This document shows, in pieces, positions 61,690 through 64,000 of a stretch of DNA of 64,000 nt. The position numbers were made by a program, and so were the translations under genes. The notes beneath the pieces are model-generated. The model was not told where the DNA came from. It saw only the letters and a program-made list of their open reading frames with translations, and did no database searches. Source of the stretch: Roseibium salinum (GTDB lineage Bacteria; Pseudomonadota; Alphaproteobacteria; Rhizobiales; Stappiaceae). Position 1 is the stretch's first letter. The number at the start of each line of letters is the position of its first letter. The stretch covers positions 186,001-250,000 of the forward strand of contig NZ_JAPEVI010000002.1 of assembly GCF_026240905.1 (NCBI RefSeq). Reading direction: 5' to 3'.

Positions 61690-63972
61690 ATGAAACCTTT
61701 CAGGGAAGGACTGGAGACCGAGAGGCGCCGTCAGCACCCTGCCGGAAGCGCTCTGTATTGCGGGCTCCGTCCGGCAGCCGACGGCACTCACAGGCAGAAG
61801 TGCCCACTTCTGAGCCGTCCCGACGCCATTTGTCCTCTGTCCCGGGAACATCCCCTGAAGTGTAGGAGGGCAACCGGGATTCCGGACAATCCCCGGCGCT
61901 CCGTCGAAGCCTATATCTCGTCAATCGGCCGTCACAGCAGGAACGTCGCGGTCGCAATGTGCGTGCTCATCGCCGCTACCTATTTTACCGTCAGCGCGGC
62001 CCTGGAACGCCACTTTCTGCAACAGAGCATCAGCTTCCAGACGAGCAATCAGTATATTCGCTTTCAGCAACTGGCCAACCAGACCCGCGCGCTGATGCGC
62101 GCTTCCGCCGATCCCAACCTGAACGAATATATTATCGAGCCGATCGTGGCGGACATTCGTGAAGCCATTGACGACGTCAGGGCCTCCGGCGTCCGGATCG
62201 ACAGCGTCTATGCGCAGATGGATGGAAATCTTCTGGCGCTGGTTGGTCCGGGAAACAAGCAGGAACGGGAGCTACGCACCAGGCTGAACGAAATGCTGAA
62301 CGCGTTTTTGAAACGTGCCGAACGCGTTGTCGGTGCAACCACGAAAGAACGCCGCCAGCGCTATTCCTTCTGGGGGGCGATAGACTTCGCCGTGTCGTCG
62401 GACAGCATGCTGACCGGGCTGTTCAAGGACCTCATCGAAAGCACGAACACACGCAGCCATGTCAGCATCGACAACGCAAAACTGATCATCACCATCCTTC
62501 TGGCGTTGATCACGCTGCTCTTCGTGCTCGCCGACCTGCTGATCTTCAACCCGTTGCTGCGCAAGCTTCGCGGTGAGCATAAACGCACGAAGGAATACGA
62601 AGACCAGCTCGCAAAGCTCGCTCACACCGACACGCTGACCGGGCTCGGCAACCGATCCTTCTTCAACCTGTGCGTCGCCGAAATGCTCAACAGAACGGAT
62701 CAGCACGGCACCGAGTTTGCAATTCTTCTGGTGGATCTGGACCACTTCAAGAGCATCAACGACAGCAATGGTCACCCGGCCGGCGACTACATTCTGCGTC
62801 ACGTTGCAGGTGCACTGAAGACAAGTTTCCGCAGCGGCGACGTGGTCACCCGCCTTGGCGGTGACGAGTTTGCCGTGCTGCTTCCCGGCCTTGGCGACGC
62901 AAGCACGCTGACGGCGCTGGCGGGACGTGCCGCCGATGCTATCTCAAGGCCGGTGGTTTTCGAGAACCGCCCCTTGCAACTGACGGCAAGTATCGGCGGC
63001 GCCATTGCGCCGACCCATGGTTCAGACGAAGCAGAACTCATCAGGGTGGCGGATCATGCGCTCTACACCGCCAAGAAGCAGCGCAATTCCGCGGTCGTCT
63101 TCGATGAGCCCTCCCTGGCTCTTCATCTCGAGCAGGACAAGCTGACGGCCGGCCTGGCCATTGCGGCAGACCGCGATGAATTCATCGTCCATTACCAGCC
63201 GAAGATAGACCTGCGAACGCAGCAACATCTGGGTTTCGAAGCGCTGGTGCGCTGGCGCCACCCGGAACTGGGCCTGCTTATGCCCGGACGTTTCCTGCCC
63301 CTCATGAATGACTCGCGCCAGTTCCTGGATATGACCCGGGCCGTTGTCCAGATCGCAGCGCGGGATCTGAGAATATGGAAGGACGCCGGTCTGTCGCCCG
63401 GGTCGATGGCGATCAATCTGTCGGAGACATCCCTTGCCGGGCCAAGCGGATACGAACTGCTTGGCGAGGCAATCGAGGAGAACAACCTCGATTGGCGGGA
63501 TTTCGTCATAGAAGTCACCGAAGACGTTTTCCTGAACCGGCAGGCAGAACAGATACACGCCTCGGCCACCAGGTTCCGGGAAGCCGGGGCACGCATATCC
63601 CTTGACGATTTCGGAACCGGTTTCGCGTCCCTCGTGCACCTGCGGGACTTTCCCTTTGACGAGCTGAAAATCGACCGGAGCTTCGTCCTCAATCTCGGCA
63701 TCGACACCCGATGCGAACAGATCATTCGCGCGGTCATAGATCTGTCGCGGAACCTGGGCAAGCGATGTGTCGCCGAGGGGATCGAAACCGACGAGCAGCG
63801 CCGGTTCCTCCTGAGCATCGGTTGTGACGCCGGCCAGGGCTACCTCATCTCCAAACCGCAACCCGCCACCCAGGCGCGGGCCTATCTGACGGGCCGCGCA
63901 TGTAATGGCGGGAGACTGCATTTCAGCCAGGCGGAAAACGAAGAAACCGCACCGATCCTACTGACCAGCTAA
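61690..63972 (+). CDS. GGDEF-EAL cyclic-di-GMP signalling protein
   Basis: About 760 residues. Two membrane helices (near 86-105, VAVAMCVLIAATYFTVSAAL; and near 260-282, IITILLALITLLFVLADLLIF) enclose a periplasmic sensor domain. The GGDEF domain has LGGDEFAVLL and an RxxD inhibitory site (RSGD) five residues before it, both intact. The EAL domain has FEALVRW, VTED and LDDFGTG intact. Synthesis and breakdown of cyclic-di-GMP are both possible. The start is uncertain: ATG at 61690 has a weak ribosome site and the first 60 residues are Cys/Arg/Pro-rich and unconvincing, so the true start may lie nearer 61900. Confidence 0.88.
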   Translation: MKPFREGLETERRRQHPAGSALYCGLRPAADGTHRQKCPLLSRPDAICPLSREHPLKCRRATGIPDNPRRSVEAYISSIGRHSRNVAVAMCVLIAATYFTVSAALERHFLQQSISFQTSNQYIRFQQLANQTRALMRASADPNLNEYIIEPIVADIREAIDDVRASGVRIDSVYAQMDGNLLALVGPGNKQERELRTRLNEMLNAFLKRAERVVGATTKERRQRYSFWGAIDFAVSSDSMLTGLFKDLIESTNTRSHVSIDNAKLIITILLALITLLFVLADLLIFNPLLRKLRGEHKRTKEYEDQLAKLAHTDTLTGLGNRSFFNLCVAEMLNRTDQHGTEFAILLVDLDHFKSINDSNGHPAGDYILRHVAGALKTSFRSGDVVTRLGGDEFAVLLPGLGDASTLTALAGRAADAISRPVVFENRPLQLTASIGGAIAPTHGSDEAELIRVADHALYTAKKQRNSAVVFDEPSLALHLEQDKLTAGLAIAADRDEFIVHYQPKIDLRTQQHLGFEALVRWRHPELGLLMPGRFLPLMNDSRQFLDMTRAVVQIAARDLRIWKDAGLSPGSMAINLSETSLAGPSGYELLGEAIEENNLDWRDFVIEVTEDVFLNRQAEQIHASATRFREAGARISLDDFGTGFASLVHLRDFPFDELKIDRSFVLNLGIDTRCEQIIRAVIDLSRNLGKRCVAEGIETDEQRRFLLSIGCDAGQGYLISKPQPATQARAYLTGRACNGGRLHFSQAENEETAPILLTS

Positions 63973-64000
63973 GCAATCCTGCCTGCATTGAGGCGTGCGA

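Noticed and set aside
1..64000. rRNA, tRNA, CRISPR arrays, integrases and plasmid or replication origins
   Set aside because: Reading through both strands, I saw no conserved RNA gene signature, no regularly spaced repeats and no integrase or replication genes; short tRNAs cannot be fully excluded by eye.

Overview
The window is high-GC, gene-dense chromosomal DNA of an alphaproteobacterium, most likely a Rhizobiales/Stappiaceae-type marine or plant-associated genus. The inference rests on three TGA-N9-TCA iron-responsive operators (IRO boxes, bound by RirA in Rhizobiales), three GGAAC-N16/17-nGTT promoters (the sigma-EcfG general-stress type), an HWE/HisKA_2 kinase, and TRAP, DUF3618 and ExoD genes. 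No rRNA, tRNA, CRISPR array or intact transposase was seen.

Region 1 (1-20.8 kb) is a hydroxamate siderophore island. It holds a response-regulator tail, an exbB-exbD-exbD-tonB energising operon, and a minus-strand operon (N-acyltransferase, MATE exporter, PLP enzyme, siderophore esterase, then fhuC-fhuD-fhuB). Divergently come MbtH protein, a one-module C-A-T-TE NRPS and an N-hydroxylase, followed by a TonB-dependent receptor and a FecI/RpoI-like sigma factor. The order MbtH-NRPS-hydroxylase resembles the vicibactin operon. IRO boxes precede the exb/tonB operon, fhuC and the receptor. A 262-bp MITE-like element sits exactly at the fhuC/fhuD junction and appears to have replaced the fhuD start codon.

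Region 2 (20.8-28.5 kb) carries maiA and a catabolic block: an FAD/GcvT dimethylglycine-dehydrogenase-like enzyme, a TRAP binding protein, a 2Fe-2S ferredoxin, a cytochrome P450 and a divergent LysR regulator. It looks like demethylation of a methylated substrate.

Region 3 (28.7-46.1 kb) looks like a general-stress block. It has an ExoD protein, a sigma-EcfG-type promoter driving a 22-residue membrane peptide, a stress-type protein, a holin-like protein and DUF3618, then an alcohol dehydrogenase with its own EcfG-type promoter, a CheB-CheR-PAS-HWE kinase (frameshifted), and an eight-gene translationally coupled glycan operon. That operon (epimerase, a glycoside hydrolase fused to an epimerase, a GT4 and three CgeB-like glycosyltransferases, UDP-xylose synthase, methyltransferase) also has an EcfG-type promoter and is the best candidate for an undescribed system.

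Region 4 (46.6-64 kb) is a mixed housekeeping and signalling stretch: a secreted protein, Lrp regulator with a divergent PLP dehydratase, LysE exporter, sterol-desaturase family enzyme, two orphan solute-binding proteins, a hybrid response regulator/histidine kinase pair, a chemoreceptor, a ROK regulator, an AraC regulator and a GGDEF-EAL protein.

Four otherwise intact genes (receptor, CheB/CheR kinase, epimerase, solute-binding protein) are each broken by a single-base indel. Three of these are losses in short homopolymers, so sequencing error should be excluded before calling them pseudogenes.
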